Notes under the pieces: model-generated
Databases searched by the model: none
Told to the model about the DNA's origin: nothing
Seen by the model: the letters and a program-made list of their open reading frames with translations, nothing else
From: Providencia vermicola
GTDB taxonomy: Bacteria > Pseudomonadota > Gammaproteobacteria > Enterobacterales > Enterobacteriaceae
DNA length: 64,000 nt
Assembly (NCBI RefSeq): GCF_010748935.1
Contig: NZ_CP048796.1
Location: 2,669,001 to 2,733,000 of the forward strand
Direction: 5' to 3'
Shown here: piece by piece, positions 1 to 11,585 of the stretch
How the letters are laid out: each line of letters opens with the position of its first letter
Position numbering within the stretch: the first letter of the stretch is position 1
Made by a program: the position numbers and the translations under genes

Positions 1-478
1 TTAATGCGGTATCTGTGTCAGTAATCGCGACTTTTTCTTGCGCAATAATGTCACCAGCATCCGCTTTCGCAACCATTTTATGTAACGTGACGCCAGTTTC
101 TTTCTCACCGTTCAATAGCGCCCAGTTAATAGGTGCACGGCCACGGTATTTAGGTAATAAAGAACCATGTATGTTAAATGCCCCCTTAGGAGCGAGAGCC
201 AACAGTTCTTCACTCAACATATCACGATAATAGAATGAGAAAATCACATCTGGTTTTAATTCACGAATACGTTCAATCCACAGTGGATGGTTCACGTTTT
301 CTGGCGCGTAAACAGGAAGTTCCATGTCTGCGCTGACACGCGCTACTGAAGAGAAAAAGTGGTTTTCGTTAGGATCATCAGTGTGAGTAAAGACTGCCTG
401 AATGTCGAAACCTGCTTTTTTAAGCGCTTTCAGCCCTACACAGCCAATATCATGATAGGCAAAAACAATAGCTTTCAT
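1..478 (-). CDS. arnA: ArnA, N-terminal formyltransferase part (partial, runs off left edge)
   Basis: Bifunctional UDP-L-Ara4N formyltransferase / UDP-glucuronate decarboxylase of the lipid A aminoarabinose pathway. Only about 159 codons are present; the rest lies left of the window. The visible part begins [19 protein letters not shown] and carries the 10-formyltetrahydrofolate-type formyltransferase core, including [19 protein letters not shown] with its catalytic Asn-x-His. The start ATG shares bases with the arnC stop (TAATG), so the two are translationally coupled. The order arnB-arnC-arnA matches the enterobacterial arnBCADTEF operon. The C-terminal decarboxylase domain cannot be checked here. 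Confidence 0.95.
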   Translation of the reverse strand, partial: MKAIVFAYHDIGCVGLKALKKAGFDIQAVFTHTDDPNENHFFSSVARVSADMELPVYAPENVNHPLWIERIRELKPDVIFSFYYRDMLSEELLALAPKGAFNIHGSLLPKYRGRAPINWALLNGEKETGVTLHKMVAKADAGDIIAQEKVAITDTDTAL

Positions 479-1470
479 TAGTTTTCTTCCTGATTTTTGT
501 CAGTCTTATCACTAGCACCGACGACTTTTTGAATAAAATAACGGGGTCTCGCGCGCACATCATTATAAATTCTGCCGATATACTCACCTAGTAAGCCCAT
601 CGCGACAAATTGTGCACCGATAAACATAAACAGTATGGCGAACAGTGTGAATACGCCGTCGGCAGCCCAAGTTGCACCGAAGAGTAGACGTAATACAATT
701 AACAACACTGCTAGCAAGAAACCACCGACTGCAATAATACTACCAACGACACTTAACAAACGTAGAGGCGCCGTTGTTAAACAAGTCAGTAGGTCATACA
801 TTAAATTAATCAGCTTCATAAAGCTGTATTTTGAATCACCAAACTCACGTTCAGCATGAGCGACATCAATTTCAATGGTTCTACGCGCAAACGTATTTGC
901 TAAAATTGGAATAAATGTGCTTCTTTCATGGCATTGCAACATCGCATCAATAATGTGACGACGATAAGCACGTAACATACAACCGTAATCGCCCATTGAG
1001 CGGCCAGTTGCTTTCGTGATCATCGCATTAATCATTTTAGATGCGGTTTTACGGAACCAAGAATCCTGACGATTTGCTCGGCGCGTACCAACTACATCAT
1101 AACCTTGAGCCGCAGTTTGGACTAAACGTGGGATCTCTTCTGGAGGGTTTTGCAAATCTGCATCCAGAGTGATAACTAAATCACCATCTGCCTGATTAAA
1201 ACCAGCCATAATTGCAGAGTGCTGCCCATAATTACGATTCAAAATAATCGCGATAACGTGGTTATCAGGATTTTCTGCCGCCTCAGTTAACATTTTAGCT
1301 GAACGGTCGCTACTGCCATCATCAACTAAAATTAACTCATAATCTTGCGTAAGTTGTTTACATGATTTAATTGTACGCTCAAGTAACTGAGGAAGACTTT
1401 GCTCTTCATTATAAACAGGGATTACAACAGAGACCTTTTTGATCTCTTCAAATTCATCTACAAATGACAC
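478..1470 (-). CDS. arnC: ArnC, undecaprenyl-phosphate 4-deoxy-4-formamido-L-arabinose transferase
   Basis: Transfers formylated L-Ara4N from UDP to undecaprenyl phosphate at the inner membrane, the lipid-carrier step of aminoarabinose addition to lipid A. The 330 aa protein has an N-terminal GT2 domain ([17 protein letters not shown] near residue 15; [19 protein letters not shown]) and two hydrophobic segments around residues 235-305, as in the family. It starts on the last base of the arnB stop and ends overlapping the arnA start, so the three genes form one transcription unit. In related bacteria the product supports polymyxin and cationic-peptide resistance. Confidence 0.96.
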   Translation of the reverse strand: MSFVDEFEEIKKVSVVIPVYNEEQSLPQLLERTIKSCKQLTQDYELILVDDGSSDRSAKMLTEAAENPDNHVIAIILNRNYGQHSAIMAGFNQADGDLVITLDADLQNPPEEIPRLVQTAAQGYDVVGTRRANRQDSWFRKTASKMINAMITKATGRSMGDYGCMLRAYRRHIIDAMLQCHERSTFIPILANTFARRTIEIDVAHAEREFGDSKYSFMKLINLMYDLLTCLTTAPLRLLSVVGSIIAVGGFLLAVLLIVLRLLFGATWAADGVFTLFAILFMFIGAQFVAMGLLGEYIGRIYNDVRARPRYFIQKVVGASDKTDKNQEEN

Positions 1471-2615
1471 TATTTTGACTCCAAAAGGATTTCATTTATC
1501 GCTTTAACAACCCGGTCAACATCTGCATCAGACATATCAGGGAAGAGAGGCAGAGAACAAAGCGTCGCGGTGTTCCATTCTGACTCTACAAGTGAGAGTT
1601 GCGGATATTTCTCACGGTAATATTTCTGTGTATGTGCTGCACGGAAATGCAAACCTGTACCGATATCATACGCTTTCAATTTTTCCATAAAGCTATCTCT
1701 ATCAATACCACAGACATTTTTATCAACACGCACCATAAATAAGTGATTGGCATGTAAATGCGGGTATTCAGGAACTGAAAGCATTTGCAATGGCGAATTT
1801 TTCAGCGCTTCACGGTAACGTGCCACCAATTGTGCGCGTCGTTGATTCATCTCTTCAACACGGGACAACTGAACAACAGCTATCGCAGCATGAATATCAG
1901 ATAAATTATATTTTAGACCGGGTTCAACCACTTCGGCTTGTGGTTTTCGTCCTTGCATTTGTCTATCAAAAGCGTCAACACCAAGTCCATGGAATTTCAA
2001 TGTACGAACACGTTGCGCCAGCTCGTCGTCATCAGTAACAACAAGACCACCTTCTGCACAGGTGACATTTTTAATGGCATGGAAAGAAAAAATGGCCGTG
2101 CCGTGTTGACCAACCCATTCCTCTTTATAACGGGTACCGACCGCATGGGCAGCATCTTCAATTAATGGAACCCCCGCTTTTTGCGCAATAGCGCGTAAAG
2201 CGTCGAGATCACAAGGAGCACCTGCATAATGCACAGGAATTATCGCTTTCGTTTTCGCAGTGAGCGCTTTTTCTACCGCGTCAGGTTGCACCATTAGTGT
2301 ATCACGGTCGACATCGATCATAACCGGTGTCGCACCTAGTAACTCAATCATATTGAGGGTGGATACCCACGTTTGTGAAGGCGTGATAACTTCATCGCCG
2401 GGACCAATCCCCAATGCCATTAACACAACGTGCATACCCGCAGTGGCTGAAGCTAATGCTATGGCATGCTTGCAACCATAACGCTCACAAAAATCTTGCT
2501 CTAACTGGTGGTTCTGAGGACCCGTAGTGATCCACCCCGAACGCAGAACTTTCTCTACTGCCTTAACCTCTTCGTCACCGATTGCCGGTTTTGAAAACGG
2601 AAGGAAATTGCTCAT
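1470..2615 (-). CDS. arnB: ArnB, UDP-4-amino-4-deoxy-L-arabinose aminotransferase
   Basis: PLP-dependent aminotransferase making UDP-L-Ara4N from the 4-keto sugar using glutamate. The 381 aa length fits the DegT/DnrJ/EryC1 family. Visible motifs are the start [16 protein letters not shown], the cofactor-binding [28 protein letters not shown] and the lysine-containing [14 protein letters not shown]. It is the first gene of the arn operon. In the 130 bp upstream there is a plausible -10 (TAGAAT), but only a poor match to the paired CTTAA-type PmrA box, so PmrA control is not demonstrated here. Confidence 0.96.
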   Translation of the reverse strand: MSNFLPFSKPAIGDEEVKAVEKVLRSGWITTGPQNHQLEQDFCERYGCKHAIALASATAGMHVVLMALGIGPGDEVITPSQTWVSTLNMIELLGATPVMIDVDRDTLMVQPDAVEKALTAKTKAIIPVHYAGAPCDLDALRAIAQKAGVPLIEDAAHAVGTRYKEEWVGQHGTAIFSFHAIKNVTCAEGGLVVTDDDELAQRVRTLKFHGLGVDAFDRQMQGRKPQAEVVEPGLKYNLSDIHAAIAVVQLSRVEEMNQRRAQLVARYREALKNSPLQMLSVPEYPHLHANHLFMVRVDKNVCGIDRDSFMEKLKAYDIGTGLHFRAAHTQKYYREKYPQLSLVESEWNTATLCSLPLFPDMSDADVDRVVKAINEILLESK

Positions 2616-2745
2616 ATAGTTTGCAGCCTAATTTTTTTATTAAGAAGAGAGTATTCTAGTCAAAGTTACTTTAACCGAACATCAACACCTGAAAACATTT
2701 ATTATTACATAAAGCATAACCAAACAGACGATTAAAACAATTTTT

Positions 2746-3534
2746 CTACTCATCGTCAAAACTAATTACTCGCCAACTTTTGGCATCATTATTTGTGATT
2801 AAACTTATTTTACTTGCAAATATCTCAGATAAATTAACCTCAGTCATAACTTGCTCAGGTTTACCTGAAAAAATAATTTTACCTTCTTTTAACATCCAAA
2901 TTCGGTTGGCATGTTGATAAGAGTGGCTAAGGTTATGACCACTCATTATAACCGTTCCTTGGCAATCACAAAAATATTTCGCCCATTTATCGAATCTGGA
3001 TTGTTGAATAATATCCAAATTGTTCGTTGGCTCATCAAATAGGATAAATTTTCCACTTAAATCTTGACGATCCCAAACTTGCAAAAAAGTTGCAATAATA
3101 CGTACTCGCTGCCACTCACCACCTGAAAGTTGTGCAATAGGTTTCATGAGCAACGATGTTAACTGAAAATCTCGGCATAGTTCCTCAAACAGTGCAATTT
3201 GATAATCCGTTGACGAATGGAAAAGGGTTAAATATTGAAACACCTTTAAAATAGGCTGTGTCGCAACTTGCTGAGGAAAATAGGCTCGCTGTTGACGTAG
3301 ATCTTGAGTTCGATACTCTTTAAGTGCCCTACCATTGATATTTAACTGACCTGTAAAATTCAAAAAACCGCTCATCCCATTCAACAACGTACTTTTACCA
3401 GCCCCATTTGCGCCGAGTATATGGATTTGCTCACCCGGAAATACGGATTCATTAATATTGATAAGTCGATGGTCTATTGAAAATTGAATTAGCTCAATGG
3501 TAGGTTGTTCATTCATGCTCATATTTATCGCCAT
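2746..3534 (-). CDS. btuD: BtuD, vitamin B12 ABC transporter ATPase
   Basis: ATP-binding subunit of the BtuCDF cobalamin importer. Shows Walker A (GANGAGKST, about residues 41-49), signature LSGGEWQRVRI (about 139-149), Walker B FILFDEPTNNLD and the switch His in MSGHNLSHS. The frame overlaps the end of btuC by 10 bp; in-frame ATGs at codons 1, 5 and 7 mean the true start may be slightly downstream. E. coli has btuE between btuC and btuD; here it is absent and the two genes are directly coupled. Confidence 0.93.
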   Translation of the reverse strand: MAINMSMNEQPTIELIQFSIDHRLININESVFPGEQIHILGANGAGKSTLLNGMSGFLNFTGQLNINGRALKEYRTQDLRQQRAYFPQQVATQPILKVFQYLTLFHSSTDYQIALFEELCRDFQLTSLLMKPIAQLSGGEWQRVRIIATFLQVWDRQDLSGKFILFDEPTNNLDIIQQSRFDKWAKYFCDCQGTVIMSGHNLSHSYQHANRIWMLKEGKIIFSGKPEQVMTEVNLSEIFASKISLITNNDAKSWRVISFDDE

Positions 3535-4526
3535 TGGTTATTACGCGCTAAAAGCCAAATAAAAATAGGGGCTCCTAAGGTTGCCGTTATCACGCCAATT
3601 GGCACTTCGGCATTAGCAATTAATATTCGGGACAAAATATCGGCTAATAATAACCCGCCTGCCCCCGCAATGGCACATCCTGGTAATAATGTGCGATTAT
3701 CCGTCAAGCCAATTAAACGTAAAACATGTGGGATCACCAAACCGACAAAACTGATAGCCCCTGCAATAGCAACACTCAATCCAATTAAAACCCCTGTTAC
3801 TATAATTAATACAAGGCGCCAACGATGATGAGAAAAACCAAGTTGATAAGCTTGTAACGAACCGAGGGACAAATAATTAAGTGTATTACCTTGGCAAATA
3901 GCCCATAACAAAAAAGGAGCACATGCCACAATTAATCCAAATTGACGCCAATCGATACCGCTAAAACTGCCCATCATCCAATAAAGTAGCTGACGCAAAT
4001 CCAAGTTACTACTCATGTAAACCATCCATGTCATGATGGCACCGCATATTACGCCAAGGGCAACCCCTACAAGCAACAAGCTACTATTATTAAAATGTTT
4101 TACACGTGCGAAAAAAGATAATAGTAAGGTTAATAATAATGCACCAATAATGGCACCAACACTGATTAACCCATACTGAGTGATGCCATGGGATAATAAG
4201 ACGGTCAATACGACTGCTACCCCCGCCCCATTACTGATACCCAATAGCCCTGGTTCCGCCAATGGGTTTTCAAATAGGGCTTGCATAATAGCCCCCGTCA
4301 CCGCCAAAGATGCACCAATCGTAATAACAGCCAATAAGCGAGGAAAACGAATTTGCCAAACAAATAATTGCGCTGCCTCTTCACGCCATTGATGAGGCCA
4401 TAACCACACTTCCCCCGCACAAAGAGAAAATAGTGCGATCACTATCAGCAATAGCCCTAGTACAGCAATACGTCGGCAGTCTGTTTTACGCTGTTTGGTC
4501 TGTAAGTATTCAACCGATTGATTCAT
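3525..4526 (-). CDS. btuC: BtuC, vitamin B12 ABC transporter permease
   Basis: Integral-membrane subunit of the B12 importer (FecCD/BtuC family), 333 aa against about 326 in E. coli. Roughly ten hydrophobic segments are visible. Family motifs include WQIRFPRLLAVITIGASLAV near residue 48, NPLAEPGLLGISNGAG, GAISFVGLVIPHVLRLI and a C-terminal GAPIFIWLLAR. In E. coli btuC lies just downstream of ihfA; here a foreign-looking plus-strand gene (4647-5645) separates them, so btuC probably needs its own promoter in 4527-4646. Confidence 0.94.
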   Translation of the reverse strand: MNQSVEYLQTKQRKTDCRRIAVLGLLLIVIALFSLCAGEVWLWPHQWREEAAQLFVWQIRFPRLLAVITIGASLAVTGAIMQALFENPLAEPGLLGISNGAGVAVVLTVLLSHGITQYGLISVGAIIGALLLTLLLSFFARVKHFNNSSLLLVGVALGVICGAIMTWMVYMSSNLDLRQLLYWMMGSFSGIDWRQFGLIVACAPFLLWAICQGNTLNYLSLGSLQAYQLGFSHHRWRLVLIIVTGVLIGLSVAIAGAISFVGLVIPHVLRLIGLTDNRTLLPGCAIAGAGGLLLADILSRILIANAEVPIGVITATLGAPIFIWLLARNNQWR

Positions 4527-4646
4527 TTAAAAATTATCTGATTTTTCCAATGGATTAAAGGATTATAGCTTTTTATGAAAGCAAAACCAAAGCAACGATT
4601 TTATGCTCCAGCTTAGTTCTAAGATCATTATTAAATAAGGTATTAT

Positions 4647-5645
4647 ATGGCTATAAAAACTTCAAACACTCCAATAAATAACCCCGTATCGTTGATTGAA
4701 TCCGTCTTTCATCATGAGCAGAAAGGCTTTCTGGCTTCTATTCGCAAGATCATTAATTGTTGTAAAAGTTACTTTGGCATTCCTGCTCAATATCAGCATG
4801 AGTTAATAGAACAAAAAAATAAATCTATTGAGCCAATAAGTATCAAAAGATTAGATATACAGGAGCAAGAATCTTTGTTGCCACCTTCGCATTATAAAAC
4901 ATTTGATGAATTACAAGAGATGGAATCAAGAATAACACAGCAACAAACAGCAAAACGGATTGAAAAACAGAATGTATGCGCTATCAATGAATATATTGGT
5001 ATCGCTTATGAAGATCGCCTTAAATACCAACAAATTAATGAGATTGGTACGGCTATTTTATCTCATCCAAATTACTTACATGAAACAGGACCCTTTCGAA
5101 TCTCAGGCAACAAACAGAGAGTTGAAATAATATTGCAGCATCTCGCTAGTAATAAATCTATTGATTCCTTTTTTATTCAACAAAATAATATTGAAGTATC
5201 TGATCTAACATCAGCATATAAAAAATTAGTTGGCAACGTGTTAGATGGCTCATCGAGTGAACGAAAAACATTATCGACTCTCTTCACAAAATATCATGAT
5301 GCCGTCGTAAACAAAGCCACCGTTAAACGTTTTATTGAAACAAAACCAACATTAGCAACAAGCGAAAATCATATTTTAGCCGTTTCTGATACAAAAATTG
5401 CAGACTCACTGCCACCACTAAAAAAACAGCCATTGATATTACAAATAGCAGTACCTCTGCTGATCGAAATTGGCCGTCATGCAGAAAAACACCAGATGAC
5501 CCCAGAAAATTTATCGATTGCCTTTGCCCCGACTCTCGATAGAACCGATTATTCTAAAACAACGGGAAATCCGCTTGATCAACTCAAACAAATAGAACTT
5601 GCACAATTACCGATTCATTATTTTAGCGCATTATTGCATAGATAG
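4647..5645 (+). CDS. Protein with a eukaryotic-type RhoGAP domain; candidate effector
   Basis: 332 aa, no signal peptide or membrane segment. Residues about 110-332 resemble a eukaryotic RhoGAP domain. GPFRISGNKQRVEIILQHL (149-167) matches the arginine-finger loop, with Arg151 as the finger. LPPLKKQPLILQ (255-266) and HQMTPENLSIAFAPTLDR (282-299) match the late helices, with Asn288 at the usual conserved Asn. The middle YKKLVGN (191-197) may supply the conserved Lys but is a weaker match. The N-terminal 110 residues are not recognised and could carry a secretion or localisation signal. The start has TAAGG six bases upstream. The gene is alone, opposite to its neighbours, and splits the normally adjacent ihfA and btuC, which suggests insertion. 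Function (GAP activity on host Rho GTPases) is inference; the fold assignment is by motif reading. Confidence 0.75.
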   Translation: MAIKTSNTPINNPVSLIESVFHHEQKGFLASIRKIINCCKSYFGIPAQYQHELIEQKNKSIEPISIKRLDIQEQESLLPPSHYKTFDELQEMESRITQQQTAKRIEKQNVCAINEYIGIAYEDRLKYQQINEIGTAILSHPNYLHETGPFRISGNKQRVEIILQHLASNKSIDSFFIQQNNIEVSDLTSAYKKLVGNVLDGSSSERKTLSTLFTKYHDAVVNKATVKRFIETKPTLATSENHILAVSDTKIADSLPPLKKQPLILQIAVPLLIEIGRHAEKHQMTPENLSIAFAPTLDRTDYSKTTGNPLDQLKQIELAQLPIHYFSALLHR

Positions 5646-5679
5646 ACGTCTGAATATAAATTTTTGCACCTTTAAATCT

Positions 5680-5706
5680 ATAGCTACCGATACCATTGGT
5701 AGCTAT
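5680..5706 (+). terminator. Hairpin after the RhoGAP-domain gene
   Basis: Perfect 9 bp inverted repeat ATAGCTACC / GGTAGCTAT with a 9 nt loop, 35 bp after the stop codon. The following bases (TTAAAAT) are not a strong U tract, so it may be a weak or partly Rho-assisted terminator. Confidence 0.45.
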
Positions 5707-5839
5707 TTAAAATATCGATAAATACATTCGTGTTATCCATTCTCAATAACCTCTAACGATTTTTTAACTGACCGTCTGAAAGTCCTCTTCTGCCTCAATA
5801 TAGATAGATAAAATTTATTGAGATAATGCTTTGCTATTA

Positions 5840-5872
5840 AAAAAACAAAAGACCGCCTAGGCGGTCTTTTAT
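5840..5872 (-). terminator. ihfA intrinsic terminator
   Basis: Perfect palindrome GACCGCCTAGGCGGTC (5851-5866) flanked by A-rich sequence on the left and TTTT on the right. On the minus strand it is a GC-rich hairpin followed by a long U tract, just downstream of ihfA. It may also stop plus-strand transcription. Confidence 0.85.
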
Positions 5873-5891
5873 TAGCACTGCAAGTTTGCAA

Positions 5892-6188
5892 TTACTCTTT
5901 CGGTGTTGCTTTTTCCACACGGCTTTTCAATTTTTGGCCAGGGCGGAAAGTAACAACACGGCGTGCAGTAATTGGAATATCTTCCCCAGTTTTTGGGTTA
6001 CGTCCGGGACGTTGATTTTTATCACGTAAATCAAAGTTACCGAATCCAGATAATTTTACTTGCTCACCATTTTCTAAGGAAAGGCGGACCTCTTCAAAGA
6101 AAGTTTCCACAAGGTCTTTAGCATCACGTTTGCTAACACCCAGTTTTTCGAACAAATTTTCTGACATTTCAGCTTTAGTAAGCGCCAT
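5892..6188 (-). CDS. ihfA: IHF alpha subunit
   Basis: DNA-bending nucleoid protein, partner of IhfB in integration host factor. The 98 aa protein is a standard HU/IHF fold: [20 protein letters not shown], the DNA-contacting beta-arm [20 protein letters not shown] with its intercalating Pro, and a basic C-terminus. It starts 4 bp after pheT, the ancestral pheST-ihfA order. A strong terminator follows. Confidence 0.97.
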   Translation of the reverse strand: MALTKAEMSENLFEKLGVSKRDAKDLVETFFEEVRLSLENGEQVKLSGFGNFDLRDKNQRPGRNPKTGEDIPITARRVVTFRPGQKLKSRVEKATPKE

Positions 6189-6192
6189 AGGT

Positions 6193-8580
6193 TTAGTCCC
6201 TCAAGGAGGCTTGGAATCGCTGTTTTAACGCAGCAACACACATATCAACGGTCGCGGTTATCTCTTCTTCTTCCATGGTACGAGCGGTATCTTGGAAGAT
6301 GAGACTGATAGCCAGACTCTTGTAACCATCTGCTATCCCTTCACCACAATACACATCAAACAAGTTTATGCCAACTATATGATTTATGCCAACTTTTTTA
6401 CACTCTGCCAGAACATCTGCGGCGGCAACGTCTTCTGGCACAACAACAGCGATATCACGGCGGTTCGATGGATAGCGTGAAATCGCCTTTGCATCAGGGA
6501 TTACACGTTCTGTTATCGCATCACAGCGAACCTCAAAAATCACTGTACGACCATTTAAATCAAGTTTACGTTCTAACTCAGGATGAACAACACCAATGAT
6601 ACCAATATGTTCATTTTCCAGATAAATCCCAGCACTTTGTCCAGGATGCAACGCTGGATGTGCCTCAGGTTTAAATGTAATTTGATTCAGTTTGCCAGTC
6701 AATTCTAAAACAGCTTCGAGATCACCTTTTAAATCAAAGAAGTCCACAACTTGCTTATCTAATGACCAATGTTCTTCGAATCGATTTCCCGCGATCACGC
6801 CCGCCAGCATGGTTTCTTGGCGTATTTGATATTCTGCTTGATTATCAGGGATAAAGCGTAGGCCTGTTTCAAATAATCGAATTCTATTTTGCTGACGATT
6901 TTGATTATAGACGACGGTTGTCAAAAGTCCGGTTAACAGCGACAAACGCATCGCTGACATATCCGCTGAAATTGGGTTTGGTAACACTAACGCTTCTTGT
7001 TCAGGGTGAAGCAAGGCTTGTACTTTAGGGTCGACAAAACTATAAGTAATCGCCTCTTGGAAGCCACGGTCAACCAACAGCGCTTTGATACGCTTAAGTG
7101 GCAATTTAGCCTCTTTGTGTTCGGTCATGACAAGATCGGCACGTAACGGTACATCAGGAATATTGTTATATCCATATACCCGTGCAACTTCTTCGACCAA
7201 ATCTTCTTCAATCTGCATATCAAAACGCCAGCTAGGTGCAACAACATCCCAACGGCCTTCAGACACCGCAACTTGGCAACCTAATCGCGTCAAAATATCG
7301 GTCACGACATCATCGGCAATAACATAACCAATCAATCGATCGAGTTTATTGCGTGTTAACGTAATATTTGCTGCTTTTGGTAAATATTCTGCATGGGTCG
7401 CATCGATAATTTCACCGACTTCCCCACCACAGATATCTAAAATTAATTGTGTCGCACGCTCAATTGCTTTGAATTGCAATTCAGGATCAACACCACGCTC
7501 AAAACGATGAGACGCATCCGTGTGCAAACCATAATTACGCGCACGACCCGTAATAGATAGTGGATTGAAAAATGCACATTCTAAAAGAATATTTTTCGTT
7601 TCACTGTTAACACCAGAATGTTCACCACCAAAAATACCCGCGATACCAAGTGCTTTTTGCTCATCGGCAATGACTAATGTATCCGTTTTCAGTGTCGCTT
7701 CACTACCATCTAGCAAGACTAGCTTCTCATCCTGCTTCGCCATACGAACGACGATAGCGCCGTTTAAGCGGTCAAGATCATAAGCATGCTGAGGTTGGCC
7801 TAATTCGAGTAGTACATAATTGGTAATATCAACAACCGCATCAATTGAACGGACACCACCACGACGTAATTTTTCTTTCATCCACATCGGAGTTGGTGCG
7901 GACACATCAATATTTTTGATGACACGACCAAGAAAACGAGGACAAGCTTCTGGTGCTTCAACACGGATTGGGAATGTCTCTGAAGTGGTTGCTTTCACTG
8001 CGTTAATTTGCGGTTCGATCAGCTCATGCTTATTAATCACCGCAACATCACGAGCAACACCGAGAATACTTAAACAATCCGCTCGGTTCGGTGTAATGCT
8101 AATTTCGATAACACGGTCATCAAATTTCAAATAATCACGCAAGTCAGTACCAATTGGCGCATCAAGTGGCAATTCAATGATACCACTATGATCATCAGAA
8201 ATACCGAGCTCAGAGAATGAGCAAAGCATCCCTTCTGAAGGCTCACCGCGCAATTTTGCTGCTTTGATTTTGAAATCACCAGGCAACACGGCACCTACCG
8301 TTGCAACTGCGACCTTCAAACCTTGACGGCAGTTTGGGGCACCACACACGATATCGAGTAGACGCTCACCACCCACATTGACTTTTGTGACACGTAATTT
8401 GTCCGCATTTGGGTGCTGGCCACACTCAACCACTTCACCAACAACCACACCTGTGAATTGCCCTGCCACCGGTTCAACACCATCAACTTCCAAACCGGCC
8501 ATCGTGATTTGTTCAGATAATGCTTCACTGCTAATGGCTGGGTTTACCCATTCACGTAACCAAAGTTCACTGAATTTCAT
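6193..8580 (-). CDS. pheT: Phenylalanyl-tRNA synthetase beta subunit
   Basis: Beta chain of the (alpha-beta)2 PheRS, which charges tRNA-Phe and edits Tyr-tRNA-Phe. The 795 aa equals the E. coli length. Domains in order: N-terminal EMAP/tRNA-binding ([19 protein letters not shown], about 45-65), B3/B4 editing region, B5 (about 400-475), the catalytic-like region around 480-680, and a C-terminal anticodon-binding FDX-ACB domain ([17 protein letters not shown], about 702-718). It lies 14 bp after pheS in the same transcript and is controlled by the pheM attenuator. Confidence 0.97.
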   Translation of the reverse strand: MKFSELWLREWVNPAISSEALSEQITMAGLEVDGVEPVAGQFTGVVVGEVVECGQHPNADKLRVTKVNVGGERLLDIVCGAPNCRQGLKVAVATVGAVLPGDFKIKAAKLRGEPSEGMLCSFSELGISDDHSGIIELPLDAPIGTDLRDYLKFDDRVIEISITPNRADCLSILGVARDVAVINKHELIEPQINAVKATTSETFPIRVEAPEACPRFLGRVIKNIDVSAPTPMWMKEKLRRGGVRSIDAVVDITNYVLLELGQPQHAYDLDRLNGAIVVRMAKQDEKLVLLDGSEATLKTDTLVIADEQKALGIAGIFGGEHSGVNSETKNILLECAFFNPLSITGRARNYGLHTDASHRFERGVDPELQFKAIERATQLILDICGGEVGEIIDATHAEYLPKAANITLTRNKLDRLIGYVIADDVVTDILTRLGCQVAVSEGRWDVVAPSWRFDMQIEEDLVEEVARVYGYNNIPDVPLRADLVMTEHKEAKLPLKRIKALLVDRGFQEAITYSFVDPKVQALLHPEQEALVLPNPISADMSAMRLSLLTGLLTTVVYNQNRQQNRIRLFETGLRFIPDNQAEYQIRQETMLAGVIAGNRFEEHWSLDKQVVDFFDLKGDLEAVLELTGKLNQITFKPEAHPALHPGQSAGIYLENEHIGIIGVVHPELERKLDLNGRTVIFEVRCDAITERVIPDAKAISRYPSNRRDIAVVVPEDVAAADVLAECKKVGINHIVGINLFDVYCGEGIADGYKSLAISLIFQDTARTMEEEEITATVDMCVAALKQRFQASLRD

Positions 8581-8594
8581 GAGAAAGTCCCGCC

Positions 8595-9614
<1,020 letters not shown>

Positions 9615-9697
9615 TTATTCACCGATTTATTAAGTTATCACTTGCCATTCGTTAAATGGATAAGCACTTAACTGATTTTACTGCATTTTTCTTCAAT

Positions 9698-9730
9698 CAA
9701 AAACAAAAAAGCCTCCTAGCGGAGGCTTTA
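9698..9730 (-). terminator. pheST attenuator
   Basis: On the minus strand the hairpin AAGCCTCC-gcta-GGAGGCTT is followed by a U-rich run (TTTTTTGTTTTTG). It lies between the pheM leader peptide and pheS, where E. coli carries the transcription attenuator. Slow translation of the Phe-rich leader would favour an antiterminator and allow pheST expression. Confidence 0.88.
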
Positions 9731-9775
9731 GCGTAACTTTTAGTTTCTTTTCTTACGCGCGAAAGCCCCCGACAT

Positions 9776-9820
9776 TCAGGTGCTAAAGTAAAAGAAGAAA
9801 CGAAAAGCGACGATTAGCAT
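9776..9820 (-). CDS. pheM: pheM leader peptide
   Basis: A 14-residue leader reading MLIVAFRFFFYFST then TGA. It contains five Phe in the last nine residues and matches the C-terminal half of the E. coli PheM peptide (RFFFYFST). It lies 46 bp upstream of the attenuator hairpin and senses charged tRNA-Phe by ribosome stalling. It was found by reading the rplT-pheS gap directly. Confidence 0.92.
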   Translation of the reverse strand: MLIVAFRFFFYFST

Positions 9821-9878
9821 ATAATTAACTCGGTAAATAATGTGTACTATTAATGTAGTAACATAAAACAACATAAAT

Positions 9879-9906
9879 GAAAAGAGGAAGTTACCTTCCT
9901 CTTTTC
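9879..9906 (-). terminator. Hairpin after rplT
   Basis: Perfect 12 bp inverted repeat GAAAAGAGGAAG / CTTCCTCTTTTC with a 4 nt loop, a few bases after the rplT stop. No long U run follows, so it may only partly separate rplT from pheM-pheST. Confidence 0.6.
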
Positions 9907-9915
9907 AAGCAAACA

Positions 9916-10281
<366 letters not shown>

Positions 10282-10314
10282 CTATCGTCTTTAATCTTAT
10301 TAACCAATGTTTAC

Positions 10315-10551
<237 letters not shown>

Positions 10552-10604
10552 TTAATTAGGCGAATAATCGTGCATTACTGCACAGTTACTACTTGATGGC
10601 CTAA

Positions 10605-11144
10605 TTATTTCTTCTTCGGTGCCAGCACCATGATCATCTGACGTCCTTCAATTTTTGAAGGGAATGACTCCACTGACGCCAGCTCATCTAAATCAGCCTT
10701 AATACGGTTAAGTACTTCCATGCCGATTTGTTGGTGAGCCATTTCACGACCACGAAAACGTAGTGTAACTTTGGCTTTGTCACCATCTTCGAGAAAGCGA
10801 ATCAGGTTGCGTAGTTTGACCTGATAATCACCTTCATCTGTACCAGGGCGGAATTTAATTTCCTTCACCTGAACAACTTTTTGCTTCTTCTTCTGTTCTT
10901 TTTGAGATTTGCTCTTCTCATAAAGGAATTTGCCGTAATCCATGATACGACAAACTGGCGGTTCGGCATTTGGGCTGATTTCAACAAGGTCTACCCCTGC
11001 TTCTTCTGCTTTTTCTAGCGCATCGCGCAAGCTCATAATGCCAAGCTGTTCGCCGTCTAAACCGGTTAAACGGACTTCAGTCACACGAATTTCGTCGTTA
11101 ATACGATTTGGACGTGCTGTTGGGATTCTTTTTCCGCCTTTAAT
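10605..11144 (-). CDS. infC: Translation initiation factor IF-3, promoter-distal copy (infC-2)
   Basis: Full-length IF-3, 179 aa, read from an AUU start at 11144 with GGAGG eight bases upstream. The N-terminus is (M)[19 protein letters not shown], matching E. coli IF-3, whose AUU start underlies autoregulation. N- and C-domains are complete ([52 protein letters not shown]). It is one of two tandem infC genes; by my count it differs from the copy at 11586-12125 at 13 of 179 residues, mostly in the first 44. It sits next to rpmI, the usual infC position. Nothing indicates it is broken. Confidence 0.95.
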   Translation of the reverse strand: MKGGKRIPTARPNRINDEIRVTEVRLTGLDGEQLGIMSLRDALEKAEEAGVDLVEISPNAEPPVCRIMDYGKFLYEKSKSQKEQKKKQKVVQVKEIKFRPGTDEGDYQVKLRNLIRFLEDGDKAKVTLRFRGREMAHQQIGMEVLNRIKADLDELASVESFPSKIEGRQMIMVLAPKKK

Positions 11145-11585
11145 ACTTTATTCCTCCAACTGGATAAAGAGAATTGCTAATCTTCTCTAAAGCATACATT
11201 TCAATAATCATTAAAGGTAACATATTCAACATGTTGATTACTAAAATGTCATATTCATTTGCCTATATGGGTTCCAATCTCTACGGACCGATATGGCGAT
11301 TCGACCGCGGATTTTAATGCTTATTGCCCGATTACTCAAGTAGATAATCAATTTTTTCGCATTAATCGTTGCCTTTTGTTATTACCAACAGGGCCTAACA
11401 GAACGAAATATAAACAAATAAACACGTTTTAGGTTATTTGGTCTGCCGTGGTATCGCGTCATTCAATATACCACTAGCGTATAGGCAAAAAGGCTATTAA
11501 CGCCGGTATACTCAATAACCTTGCTAATGACAATAAGGCAGTATAGCACCCACTTTTACTGTGGGTGCTGGTCATTATGACTTAA
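11145..11585 (-). other. Spacer between the two infC genes
   Basis: 441 bp without an open frame of note. At 11545-11569 a 9 bp inverted repeat AGCACCCAC / GTGGGTGCT (7 nt loop) lies just after the upstream infC. At the other end, CAGTTGGAGGAATAA resembles the thrS 3' end and Shine-Dalgarno (CAGATGGAGGAATAA) before the first infC. The bases just after both infC stops are also alike. This is what would remain of a tandem duplication whose spacer has since diverged. It may hold a promoter for the downstream copy. Confidence 0.6.

Noticed and set aside
2616-2680. Possible PmrA box upstream of arnB
   Set aside because: Half-sites match the CTTAA-type consensus poorly; not strong enough to annotate.
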